Assembly: GCA_017557185.1 (NCBI GenBank)
Contig: JAFZAP010000049.1
Span: 1 to 39,804 of the forward strand
From: Prevotella sp.
GTDB lineage: Bacteria; Bacteroidota; Bacteroidia; Bacteroidales; Bacteroidaceae
Length of the DNA: 39,804 bases
Direction: 5' to 3'
A program made the translations under genes and the position numbers. Below are positions 16,350 through 24,306 of the stretch, piece after piece (the first letter of the stretch is position 1; each line of letters starts with the position of its first letter). Below the pieces are notes generated by a model. The model saw nothing but the letters and a program-made list of their open reading frames with translations, was not told the DNA's origin and ran no database searches.

Positions 16350-16357
16350 CAAAATTA
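16350..16357 (-). promoter_or_regulatory. -7 box of the small barrel gene
   Basis: The minus strand reads TAATTTTG (TAnnTTTG), 39 nt upstream of the ATG at 16310. Confidence 0.7.
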
Positions 16358-16442
16358 CGGTTTTCTTGTGGGTTTATGGTTATTTTTGTTCACAAAAAAT
16401 CTTAAATACCGCGTGAAATTTGATAATTTGGCCAAATGTGAG

Positions 16443-16450
16443 TAACTTTG
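16443..16450 (+). promoter_or_regulatory. -7 box of the CotH-domain gene
   Basis: TAACTTTG, an exact consensus match followed by C, about 72 nt before the chosen start at 16523. It diverges from the barrel-gene promoter. Confidence 0.7.
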
Positions 16451-16522
16451 CACGGTTATGTGTGCTCTTTTTGCTGGATACAGCTTTTATATGACATTTC
16501 AAACAGGATAAAAAATAACAGA

Positions 16523-19500
16523 ATGACGATGAAGAAAAACCTGATGCGGGAATGGATTCTCTCCCTGGTGTGGCTGTTTGCACCATTGACAACATGGGCA
16601 GCGGAACAATGGATAGACCTGACCGAACAATATATCGTGAACCCCAGCTTTACCAATAACGAGAATACAGGCTGGACATGGGTGAGCGATGCCAGTTCAC
16701 AAACCGTGCGCTGTGAGGCTATGGAGTTCTGGAATGGAACGTGGTATCTCTATCAGACGCTGAACAATGTGCCGGCAGGACACTACCGGCTGATGGTGAA
16801 GGCCTACTATCGCTGCGGTGACAACAGTTGGAGCTATCAGGACTTCCTGAACGGCACTGAGAATATCACCGGTATGATGTTTGCCGGCAATACCGAACAG
16901 CCGGTGGTAAGTGTCTATAGTTATCACTTCGATGGTAACCAACCCGGCGGCTGCTGGAGTTCTACCGACGAGAATGGAAACGTCGTCTACTTCCCTAACT
17001 CAATGGAGAGCGGCACCGAGGCTTTCAACCGCGGTGCCTATGAGAACGTGATGGAGTTCGACCACGAAGGCGGCGACCTGACTATCGGTCTGCTCAACGA
17101 AAACCGGGTGCAGAGCAACTGGTGCCTCTTCGATGACTTCCGGCTGGAATATTTGGGAGAGGTGGTGCCTGTGGAGAAGATCACCCTGGAACCCAACTAT
17201 GCCGACATGGTGGCTGGCGAGACACTGCAGGTGACTGCTACCATCGCGCCCGACAATGCCACCATCAAAAAGCTCACGTGGCGCACGTCGCGCCCGCAGG
17301 TGGCCACTGTCGACGATCAGGGTGTTGTCACTGCCATCGGCAAGGGGGTTGCCCGCATCACCGCCATCAGCAACGACGGCACTTCATGTACGGGCGGTAT
17401 GTCGATCAACGTGACAAACAATCCTGCTACTGCCGAGTCGGTGATCGTCAATGAGATCATGGCCTCCAACGTCGATGAATTTGTAAGCCCGGCCTTTAAC
17501 TTCGACGGATGGGTGGAGTTCTACAATCCCACCGACAGGGCGGTAGAGCTGGGCGGAATCTACATGAGCGACGACGCTGCCAACCTGAAGAAATGGCATA
17601 CGCCTACCGACCTAGGCGTCATCCCAAGCAAAGGATTTCTGGTGGTGTGGTTCGACAGCAACAACCTGCGACAGCAGAACGCCATCTTCAAGCTCGATGT
17701 CGATGGCGGTACGCTATACATCAGCGATGCCGACGGCAAGTTGATCTGCAAGCAGAACTATCCGGCATCGATGGAGCGCATCAGCTATGCCCGCACCACC
17801 GACGGCGGCAAAGAATGGAGCACCACAGCAACACCTACGCCTGGAGCCTCTAACAACAAAGCCACCTATGCCACCCAGCAGCTGGCACCACCTGTTGTCA
17901 ACCAGCCGTCGCAGCTCTTCACCGGCACCATCGCCCTGAGCGTCGACATTCCTGCTGGCTGTACCCTGCGCTACACCACTGACGGCACGCTGCCCACCCG
18001 GACGAACGGTACAACCAGCCGCAGCGGACAGTTCAATATCAGTAAGACATCGCAGTATCGTTTCCGCCTGTTTGCCGATGGCTACCTGCCTTCGACCACC
18101 ACTACCCGCTCCTTCATCTATAATGACCGCGACTACGATGGTCTGCCCGTAGTGAGTGTCGTCAGCGACCCGCGGTTCCTCTACGACGACTCGCTGGGCA
18201 TCTACGTGCGCGGCAAGAACGGACGTCCCGGCAACGGACAGTCGTCGAAGTGCAACTGGAACATGGACTGGGCACGACCCGTCAACTTCTCCTACCTCGA
18301 CACTTATGGTGAGATGGTCCTCAATCAGGACGTTGACATCGAGATGTGCGGAGGTTGGAGCCGTGCGTGGACACCCCACTCTTTCAAGCTGAAGGGTGAG
18401 AAAGAATATGGCGGCTCGAAGCGGTTGGACTACCCCTTCTTTGCTGCCAAGCCCTATATCAACAACCGCACGCTGCAAATCCGCAACGGCGGTAATGATA
18501 ACGGCTGCCGCATCAAGGATGCTGCCATCCAGACAATCGTTCAAAGTTCGGGCATCGACCTCGACGGGCAGTCCTACCAACCCGTCCATGAATTCATCAA
18601 CGGCCAGTACATCGGCGTGCTTAACATGCGCGAACCTAACAACAAGCACTATGTCTATGCCAACTACGGCTGGGATGACGATGAAATAGACCTGTTCGAG
18701 ATCTCGCCCGACTCATTCTATGTGCAGAAGTGCGGCGACGACAAGGTTTATAAGCAACTCGTGTCGATGTCGGCCTATGCCAGCGACGACGAGGTCTATC
18801 AGGATATCTGCAAGATGCTCAACATCGATGAGTATGTCAACTACATGGCCGCCGAACTCTACCTCGGCAGCGACGACTGGCTGCGCAACAACGTGAAGGC
18901 CTTCCGCCACCGCGACGGCGGGCGCTTCCGCTTCGTGATGTTCGACACCGACCACTCCTTCAATCGCAGTAGCAATATGTTCAACGACGTGATGAACATG
19001 GAGAAGAACTATCACTTCAACGCCTTGCTGCCCAGCGGGAAAGTGATTATTGCCGACATTACGCTTATCACCATCTTCCGACAGCTGCTGCAGAATGAAA
19101 ACTTCCGCCGTAAGTTCATCGACACCTATTGCATGATGGGCGGCAGCGTGTTTGAAGCCACGCGTTGCACTGAGATCATCGATCAGCTCACTGCAGTCAG
19201 CGGACCAGCTATGGCTATCAACGGCGAGTCGCCCTACAGCACGGCCAACAACGTAAAGAACTCCTTCAACAGCCGCGAGCAGACGATGACCAACGCCCTG
19301 CGCAACTTCCAGCAGATGAAGATCACCACTTCCGCACAACGTGTCACCCTGTCTAGCAATACCGACGACGCACGCATCGAAGTCAACGGCATCAATGTCC
19401 CCACCGGCAGTTTCAACGGACACCTGTTCCAGCCCGTTACGTTGAAGGCTGTGGCACCGGCAGGATATACATTCCTCGGATGGTGCAGCAGCTCTGGCTC

Positions 19501-20869
19501 GCAGGCGGAGATCTTCGGCTTTGGTAGCCGCTGGACCTACTATGACCAAGGGTCGCTCGACGGACAGTCGTGGACTGCCAGCAACTACAGCACGACGAAA
19601 TGGAAGAGTGGCTACGCACCGCTCGGCTATTCCATGAGCGGCATCGCCACCACCATCTCCTATGGTAACAGCAGCAATAACAAATATCCCACCTACTACT
19701 TCCGCCGCTCGTTCACACTGAAAGAGAAACCCGCCTCCAATGCCGTGTTCACACTCAACTACAAGGTCGATGACGGATTCGTCGTCTACATCAACGGCAC
19801 TGAGGCAGGACGCTATAACATGCCGTCAGGCGACGTGAGCTACAACACCTGGTCGAGCACCTATGCCAACAGCACACCCTTCGAAGGGTCGCTGAACTTC
19901 AAGGGCTCGCTCTTCAAGGAAGGCTCGAATCTCATCTGTGTAGAGGTGCACAACTGTTCAGCAACATCCAGCGACATCTACTTCGACGCATCGCTCTTCG
20001 GCGAGCTCGGTGAAGACGAAGTCGACTACATCGCCACCGATGCCGAGATCAGCCTGCCCGACGGCACTGTGAACCTCGTGGCTACTTACCGCGAGATGAC
20101 CGCCGCTGAGCGCAAGGATGCCAATGTGCATCCTGTCTGCATCAACGAGGTTAGCGCTGCCAACTCCATCTATGTCAACGAATATGGCAAGAAGAACGAC
20201 TGGGTAGAACTCTACAACACTACCAACAATGAACAGGACGTCGAGGGAATGTTCCTCACCGACAACCTGGAGAAGATGGAGAAATACAAGATTTCGAAGG
20301 AACAGACCACAGCCCTCACACGCATCCCGCCTCACGGACGACTGATTATCTGGTGCGACAAACTCGAGACCACCCGCCAGGCCTTGCATGCTACGTTCAA
20401 GCTCGATGCTGAAGGCGGCGTTGTCGCACTCTCGGCAGCCGATCTCAGCTGGACCGACTCTCTGCGCTACGCCACCCACGATGGCAACCACACCGTGGGC
20501 CGCTACCCCGATGGCGGCAGCGATATCTATATCATGGACGTGCCCACCATTGCCAAGGCTAACCAGATTGGAAGCTACGACAGTGCCATCGATCAACAAG
20601 CGCTTGGCGTCACGCCGTCGCTCGTGGCTTCTGCCAACGGACTGCGCCTGCGCTGCGTTGCTGATATGCTGTTGCTCTTCAGCGATGACGCACAGTATGC
20701 CCGCATCGACATCCTGAACGGTAACGGACAGCTCGTTGAAACCAACGCTGCCAACTTCCACAGCGGTCGTTCGCAGCTCTCCATTGCCCATCTGCCCGCC
20801 GGTTTCTATATTGCCCGTGCCACCGACAATCTCGGCAACACCGTTAGCTGCAAGGTCGTGACTAAGTGA
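16523..20869 (+). CDS. Large secreted CotH/lamin-tail protein with a C-terminal sorting-like domain
   Basis: A 1448-residue exported protein starting MTMKKNLMREWILS; the longer frame from 16448 overlaps the promoter. The signal peptide ends at TTWAA. Domains in order: an N-terminal beta-sandwich (about 30-210), Big_2-like (216-297, VEKITLEP...GVVTAIGKGVARITA), lamin-tail LTD (305-441), chitobiase-like beta domain (452-532), CotH kinase-like domain (540-935) with MFDTDHSFN at about 807-813, another beta-sandwich, a second LTD (1203-1352) and a C-terminal domain (1366-1448) ending KVVTK, like a type IX secretion signal. CotH proteins phosphorylate proteins or act in spore/cell-surface assembly. 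The target here is unknown. Its 3' end has been duplicated by an insertion. Confidence 0.85.
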   Translation: MTMKKNLMREWILSLVWLFAPLTTWAAEQWIDLTEQYIVNPSFTNNENTGWTWVSDASSQTVRCEAMEFWNGTWYLYQTLNNVPAGHYRLMVKAYYRCGDNSWSYQDFLNGTENITGMMFAGNTEQPVVSVYSYHFDGNQPGGCWSSTDENGNVVYFPNSMESGTEAFNRGAYENVMEFDHEGGDLTIGLLNENRVQSNWCLFDDFRLEYLGEVVPVEKITLEPNYADMVAGETLQVTATIAPDNATIKKLTWRTSRPQVATVDDQGVVTAIGKGVARITAISNDGTSCTGGMSINVTNNPATAESVIVNEIMASNVDEFVSPAFNFDGWVEFYNPTDRAVELGGIYMSDDAANLKKWHTPTDLGVIPSKGFLVVWFDSNNLRQQNAIFKLDVDGGTLYISDADGKLICKQNYPASMERISYARTTDGGKEWSTTATPTPGASNNKATYATQQLAPPVVNQPSQLFTGTIALSVDIPAGCTLRYTTDGTLPTRTNGTTSRSGQFNISKTSQYRFRLFADGYLPSTTTTRSFIYNDRDYDGLPVVSVVSDPRFLYDDSLGIYVRGKNGRPGNGQSSKCNWNMDWARPVNFSYLDTYGEMVLNQDVDIEMCGGWSRAWTPHSFKLKGEKEYGGSKRLDYPFFAAKPYINNRTLQIRNGGNDNGCRIKDAAIQTIVQSSGIDLDGQSYQPVHEFINGQYIGVLNMREPNNKHYVYANYGWDDDEIDLFEISPDSFYVQKCGDDKVYKQLVSMSAYASDDEVYQDICKMLNIDEYVNYMAAELYLGSDDWLRNNVKAFRHRDGGRFRFVMFDTDHSFNRSSNMFNDVMNMEKNYHFNALLPSGKVIIADITLITIFRQLLQNENFRRKFIDTYCMMGGSVFEATRCTEIIDQLTAVSGPAMAINGESPYSTANNVKNSFNSREQTMTNALRNFQQMKITTSAQRVTLSSNTDDARIEVNGINVPTGSFNGHLFQPVTLKAVAPAGYTFLGWCSSSGSQAEIFGFGSRWTYYDQGSLDGQSWTASNYSTTKWKSGYAPLGYSMSGIATTISYGNSSNNKYPTYYFRRSFTLKEKPASNAVFTLNYKVDDGFVVYINGTEAGRYNMPSGDVSYNTWSSTYANSTPFEGSLNFKGSLFKEGSNLICVEVHNCSATSSDIYFDASLFGELGEDEVDYIATDAEISLPDGTVNLVATYREMTAAERKDANVHPVCINEVSAANSIYVNEYGKKNDWVELYNTTNNEQDVEGMFLTDNLEKMEKYKISKEQTTALTRIPPHGRLIIWCDKLETTRQALHATFKLDAEGGVVALSAADLSWTDSLRYATHDGNHTVGRYPDGGSDIYIMDVPTIAKANQIGSYDSAIDQQALGVTPSLVASANGLRLRCVADMLLLFSDDAQYARIDILNGNGQLVETNAANFHSGRSQLSIAHLPAGFYIARATDNLGNTVSCKVVTK

Positions 20870-20969
20870 GGGGAAAGCAAAACGGAATTTGTTCCAGTTT
20901 TGCTGAGTCGCGACAGAGGAAGACCGTAGGTCAACGTGAACGAGCTCGAGCATAGCTCAAGGTCGTGAC
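20846..20969 (+). repeat. Near-direct repeat bracketing an insert at the CotH gene 3' end
   Basis: CAAGGTCGTGAC occurs at 20851-20862 and again at 20958-20969, each preceded by TAGCT (one extra G in the first). The distance is 107 nt. The first copy runs into codons for KVVTK and TGA. The second preserves codons for KVVTK and TAA. The segment between holds a dispersed repeat (20878-20940). Confidence 0.85.
20878..20940 (+). repeat. Dispersed repeat R4, copy 1
   Basis: From 20892 to 20940, 44 of 49 bases match the reverse complement of 33451-33499, including GAGTCGCGACAGAGGAAGAC. Weaker similarity extends to 20878. It contains the mini-hairpin GACC-gta-GGTC. Confidence 0.8.
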
Positions 20970-20989
20970 AAAATAAATACTTATATAAA

Positions 20990-21035
20990 GAACTCTCCCC
21001 TTGTCATAAGATATGGCAGGGGGAGGGTTCTTTTA
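20990..21035. terminator. Bidirectional terminator between the CotH gene and recX
   Basis: GAACTCTCCCC (20990-21000) pairs with GGGGAGGGTTC (21020-21030) with a single G-U pair, followed by TTTT. The convergent recX gene ends at 21043. Confidence 0.8.
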
Positions 21036-21042
21036 TTGATTC

Positions 21043-21504
21043 CTATGGCATCGACTTCTCTATTTCATTCATTGAGAAGCCGCGGCTTTGGGAGAAGCGG
21101 ATGAGCTTCATCTGTCGTTCAAACTCGTTGCGTGCTGCGATGCTGCGGTTCTTGCTCTTCAGCAGTGGGCGTAACACTTTGATATATTCCTCCTCATCAA
21201 CAGCATCAAGGATACGCTTTTGAATATCGCAGTCCACGCCCTTTGCCCAGAGCGCCTGCTCAATCTTACGGCGTCCCCACTGGTTATATTTTATCTTGTC
21301 GTTGACGAAAGCCCGCGTATATCGCTCGTCATCGACAAACTTCTCCTTGATGAGGCGTTCCATGATGCGTGCTTGCGCCTCATCGCTCACTCCCCACAGG
21401 CGCATCTTCTGCAGCATCTCGCCCGACGAGTGTTCGCTGCGGGCACAAAGCGTCATGAGTTTGCTCAACGCCTGCTGTTCGGTAATCTCTTTTTGGTTGT
21501 TCAT
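21043..21504 (-). CDS. recX: Regulatory protein RecX
   Basis: A 153-residue RecX-family protein built of three-helix repeats. Motifs are LCARSEHSSGEMLQKMRLWGV near residues 20-40 and KFVDDERYTRAFVNDKIKY at about 55-73. GRRKIEQALWAKGV then matches the canonical (W)G.(R)KI...L..KG region. It modulates RecA filaments. The start ATG overlaps the prmC stop by 4 nt, making a prmC-recX operon. recX is not next to recA here, which is common in Bacteroidota. Confidence 0.92.
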   Translation of the reverse strand: MNNQKEITEQQALSKLMTLCARSEHSSGEMLQKMRLWGVSDEAQARIMERLIKEKFVDDERYTRAFVNDKIKYNQWGRRKIEQALWAKGVDCDIQKRILDAVDEEEYIKVLRPLLKSKNRSIAARNEFERQMKLIRFSQSRGFSMNEIEKSMP

Positions 21505-22340
21505 TTTCTGCCTCTAATCATTCTTGTTTTTCCAAACTGGTCCTGTCGTGTCTCCACATCGACAAATCCCATCTCGCTCATCAACGCCATGAGCTCGTCA
21601 GCATAAAGCGGGTTTATCTCGAAGTAAAGCCAGCCATCTGGGAGCAAAGCATGCTGTGCGAGTCTGCAGATGGCGCGATAGAACACCAGTGCATCGTCGT
21701 CGGGCACAAACAGTGCCTCATGGGGTTCGTGTTCTAGTACATGTGCCTCCATCTGCTCCGCCTCGCTCCGACAGACATACGGGGGATTGGAGACGATGAG
21801 GGAGAAAGGAGCCTCCCCCGACCCCTCCGAAGGGATGGGAGCTAACACATTATGCTTTTCCAACTTCACGCTAACCCCATGCCTCTTTGCATTCTCACGA
21901 GCGACGGCCAGCGCTGCTTCGCTGATGTCCCACGCCGTCACCGCAGCCTCAGGCAACTCTGCCGCCAGGGTCACTGCAATGCAGCCCGAACCCGTGCCGA
22001 TGTCGAGGATTCCACATTCCTCTCTCCATGCGCCATGCTCCTCTAATATCCAGCGGCATAGCTCCTCTGTCTCAGGTCGCGGAATCAAGACGCCTGGCCT
22101 CACGACGAACCGTCGCCCACAAAACTCCGCCTCGCCTATGACATACTGCACGGGCTCACCATCAAGCAACCGTTCCACATCGTCAACAAGAGCCGCATCA
22201 TTGAGCGAATCCACACCGCCACAGGCCACATCGGCCATCGACAGTCCGTATTTCATCTCCACGAGATAACGTGCCACAGCCGTTGCCTCGCCATCGCTAT
22301 ACCGCTGCTGGAGTCTTTTCTTCTGTTCTTGATACGTCAT
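21501..22340 (-). CDS. prmC: Peptide chain release factor N5-glutamine methyltransferase PrmC (HemK)
   Basis: A 279-residue enzyme that methylates the GGQ glutamine of RF1/RF2. The N-terminal helical domain contains EPVQYVIGEAEFCGRRF and RPGVLIPRPETEEL (about residues 62-95). SAM-binding motif I is LDIGTGSGCIAVTLA (about 113-127). The catalytic NPPYV is at about 187-191. Between them lies a proline/glycine-rich segment APIPSEGSGEAPF, encoded by an inserted palindromic repeat. The downstream recX overlaps by four bases. The promoter box is only seven bases from the start codon, so the mRNA may be nearly leaderless. Confidence 0.95.
   Translation of the reverse strand: MTYQEQKKRLQQRYSDGEATAVARYLVEMKYGLSMADVACGGVDSLNDAALVDDVERLLDGEPVQYVIGEAEFCGRRFVVRPGVLIPRPETEELCRWILEEHGAWREECGILDIGTGSGCIAVTLAAELPEAAVTAWDISEAALAVARENAKRHGVSVKLEKHNVLAPIPSEGSGEAPFSLIVSNPPYVCRSEAEQMEAHVLEHEPHEALFVPDDDALVFYRAICRLAQHALLPDGWLYFEINPLYADELMALMSEMGFVDVETRQDQFGKTRMIRGRK
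21808..21842. repeat. In-frame palindromic GC element in prmC
   Basis: GGAGCCTCCC at one end mirrors GATGGGAGC at the other, with CCCCTCC-gaAGGG arms in the centre. It encodes APIPSEGSGEAP on the coding strand, just before the NPPY motif. It belongs to the same GC-rich style as the elements at 11737 and 30555, but with a different sequence. Confidence 0.7.
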
Positions 22341-22347
22341 CGCTCTG

Positions 22348-22355
22348 CAAAGATA
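22348..22355 (-). promoter_or_regulatory. -7 box of prmC-recX
   Basis: The minus strand reads TATCTTTG, exact consensus, with only 7 nt between the box and the ATG at 22340. It overlaps the start of direct repeat copy A. Confidence 0.7.
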
Positions 22356-22386
22356 ATGAAAACCGAGCGCAGAACAAAATAATTTT
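22351..22386 (+). repeat. 36-bp direct repeat, copy A
   Basis: Identical over 36 bp to 22432-22467 (begins AGATAATGAAAACCGAGCGC). It carries the prmC promoter box at its left edge. Confidence 0.9.
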
Positions 22387-22431
22387 TATTAATTTTTATG
22401 CCGAGGTGCATCTTATCTTCGGCGAAGCCAG

Positions 22432-22467
22432 AGATAATGAAAACCGAGCGCAGAACAAAATAATTTT
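22432..22467 (+). repeat. 36-bp direct repeat, copy B
   Basis: Exact second copy, 81 bp from copy A. The CAAA preceding copy A is not preserved, so copy B lacks the full promoter box. Confidence 0.9.
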
Positions 22468-22512
22468 ATTTATTTTTTAGGTTTTGATATAGGAGATGAC
22501 CTATTAAAGCAC

Positions 22513-22532
22513 TAAAGCCCCATGGGGCTTTA
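22513..22532. repeat. 20-nt perfect palindrome
   Basis: Centred on CCCCATGGGG with flanks TAAAG/CTTTA. It lies between divergent genes, so it is unlikely to be a terminator. It may be an operator or a repeat module. Confidence 0.7.
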
Positions 22533-22545
22533 AGAAGTAAAGGTT

Positions 22546-22614
22546 TTTAAAAACAACACGAACAACAAAGGACAACGTAAAGTTGTCCAAAGTTGTCTAA
22601 GTTGTCTTAATGAA
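22546..22614 (-). repeat. Dispersed repeat R3, copy 1
   Basis: Reverse complement of 31253-31321 with 67 of 69 bases identical. It contains four to five GACAAC/GTTGTC words and the hairpin GGACAAC-tttac-GTTGTCC. Confidence 0.9.
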
Positions 22615-22713
22615 TCCACTACCTAGATAGTCTTATCAAAACAAATGGTTTTCGGAATCAATAAAGTAAAAGCAAAAAATCACTTTTTGCTTTGTATTTC
22701 ACTCACTTATTCG

Positions 22714-22721
22714 TACCTTTG
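22714..22721 (+). promoter_or_regulatory. -7 box of the HAD-ribF-CPBP-kinase operon
   Basis: TACCTTTG, with a -33 TTTG at 22691-22694 spaced 19 bp away. Only 9 nt separate the box from the ATG at 22731, implying a very short leader. This fixes the start at 22731 and not 22692. Confidence 0.8.
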
Positions 22722-22730
22722 CACACAATT

Positions 22731-23342
22731 ATGACGAAGAGCATCAAGAATATCGTGTTTGACCTAGGCGGTGTGCTGGTGGGTTTGGACGGACAACGCA
22801 GCATCGAGGCTTTCGACAGGCTGGGCTGCGAAGCCGTGTCGCAATACATCATTGACCACCGTACGGAAGACCTTTTCTACCGTATCGAACTAGGACTGAT
22901 CGACACGCATGGATTTTGCGAGGAAATCCGACAGATGACATCCACCGCTGCCACCGATGAAGAAATGGTGGCGGCATGGAACGCACTGCTCACGGAACTC
23001 ACCGACCACCGCGCACTGCGACTGCTGCAGCTGCGGGAGGCGGGATATAAACTCTTCCTGCTGAGCAACACCAACGACATGCATTGGCAACACTGTGCAC
23101 ATGTACTGTTCCCCAAGGAGGTGCTCGAGGCTTTCGAACGGGTGTTCCTGTCCTACGAGATGCAACTGGCAAAACCTGATAGCCGCATCTTCAAACAGCT
23201 GCTCCAGGAGACAGGCATCGCCGCCGACGAAACGCTCTTCATTGACGACAATCGCGAAAACATCGAGGCTGCTCAGGCATTGGACATCCATACATATCAT
23301 AACCCTACAATTGACAAATGGACGGAAGCGTTGCCACTATAG
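22731..23342 (+). CDS. HAD-superfamily (IA-type) phosphatase
   Basis: A 203-residue cytoplasmic HAD hydrolase. Motif I is FDLGGVLVGLD at about residues 8-18. The nucleophile is the first Asp; the second acidic position is Gly, as in the YihX/epoxide-hydrolase-like subgroup. Motif II is LLSNTND, motif III is the Lys of LAKPDSR, and motif IV is FIDDNREN. A small helical cap lies between motifs I and II. It probably dephosphorylates sugar- or nucleotide-phosphates. ribF starts inside its 3' end (25-nt overlap), so the pair is translationally coupled; a role in FMN/riboflavin phosphate metabolism is possible but not shown. Confidence 0.9.
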   Translation: MTKSIKNIVFDLGGVLVGLDGQRSIEAFDRLGCEAVSQYIIDHRTEDLFYRIELGLIDTHGFCEEIRQMTSTAATDEEMVAAWNALLTELTDHRALRLLQLREAGYKLFLLSNTNDMHWQHCAHVLFPKEVLEAFERVFLSYEMQLAKPDSRIFKQLLQETGIAADETLFIDDNRENIEAAQALDIHTYHNPTIDKWTEALPL

Positions 23343-24259
23343 GATTCTTCGACGGCGTACACTGCGGCCATCAGTTCGTGATTGGCTGTCTGGTGGACGA
23401 GGCTCGCCGACGCGGGCTGCAGTCAGTTGCGGTGACCTTCGACGAGCATCCGCGAAAGGTGATTGCCCCACACAGACCCTCTCCCACAGAGAGGGAGCAA
23501 TACCTGCTGACACCACGCGATGAGGTGAGGAGGCTGATTCTCGAGGCTGGTGCCGACCGCTGCGAAGTGATTCATTTCGACAAGGAGATGGCTCAGCTAT
23601 CGGCACGCGACTTCATGTCGAAAATACTGAAGGAACAGCTATGTGTCAAGGTCCTTCTGATGGGCTATGACAATCGGTTTGGTCACCGCATGCCGCAGAG
23701 CCAGGAAGACTTCAACGACTACGTGAGATATGGCCAGGAGTTGGGCATTGAGGTGAAGGCCTTGCCCGCATGGGACAAGGGGCCTCAGCTATCGTCGTCG
23801 GCCGTGCGACATGCCTTGCGTGACGGCGACGTAGCGTTGGCAGCCCAAATGCTGGGGCGCCACTACTCTATCACAGGACGTGTGGTGCATGGCTACGAGG
23901 AAGGCCATCGGCTGGGATTCCCCACTGCAAACATCGACCCCGCCAGTGTGGAGACACTCATTCCTGCTTCGGGTGTGTATGCTGTAGCGGTGAGTTCCTG
24001 CCCCACTTCCTCTCCCCTCTCTTCACCTTCCTCTCTCCTCTCTCCCGGCATGATGAACATCGGCACACGGCCCACGTATGGCAGTCATGATTTATCGCTG
24101 GAGGTGCACCTCCTTGACTTCGACGGCGACCTATATGATTCACGTCTGGTGGTGACATTCCTGCAGCGCATCCGTGCCGAGCGAACATTCTCGTCGCCCG
24201 AGGAACTCCGACAGCAACTGGAAGCCGACCGCGAGGCCGTGAAGAATTTGAACTTTTGA
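23318..24259 (+). CDS. ribF: Bifunctional riboflavin kinase / FAD synthetase
   Basis: A 313-residue enzyme that phosphorylates riboflavin to FMN and adenylylates FMN to FAD. The N-terminal nucleotidyltransferase domain shows ATIGFFDGVHCGH (residues 6-18), TFDEHPRKV and SSSAVRHALRDGD. The C-terminal riboflavin-kinase domain shows GYEEGHRLGFPTANID and MNIGTRPTYG. Two loops are repeat-derived: PSPTERE at about 54-60, and a Ser/Pro/Leu-rich stretch (SSPLSSPSSLLSP, about 228-245) that replaces the usual short beta-hairpin before MNIGTRP. The stop codon lies within the word repeat TTGAAC. The start overlaps the upstream HAD gene. Confidence 0.95.
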   Translation: MDGSVATIGFFDGVHCGHQFVIGCLVDEARRRGLQSVAVTFDEHPRKVIAPHRPSPTEREQYLLTPRDEVRRLILEAGADRCEVIHFDKEMAQLSARDFMSKILKEQLCVKVLLMGYDNRFGHRMPQSQEDFNDYVRYGQELGIEVKALPAWDKGPQLSSSAVRHALRDGDVALAAQMLGRHYSITGRVVHGYEEGHRLGFPTANIDPASVETLIPASGVYAVAVSSCPTSSPLSSPSSLLSPGMMNIGTRPTYGSHDLSLEVHLLDFDGDLYDSRLVVTFLQRIRAERTFSSPEELRQQLEADREAVKNLNF

Positions 24260-24297
24260 ACGCGACGAAGTCGCATTGAACCGCCCGTAGGGCTCTA
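24248..24297 (+). repeat. TTGAAC word-hairpin array, copy 1
   Basis: TTGAAC at 24248, 24256 and 24276 alternates with the hairpins GCGAC-gaa-GTCGC (24262-24274) and GCCC-gta-GGGC (24283-24293). The ribF stop codon (24257-24259) is part of the array, and the CPBP gene starts 10 nt after it. Confidence 0.9.
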
Positions 24298-24306
24298 ATA
24301 AAAAAT

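Noticed and set aside
22513-22532. Perfect palindrome as a terminator
   Set aside because: It lies between two divergent genes and lacks a T tract.
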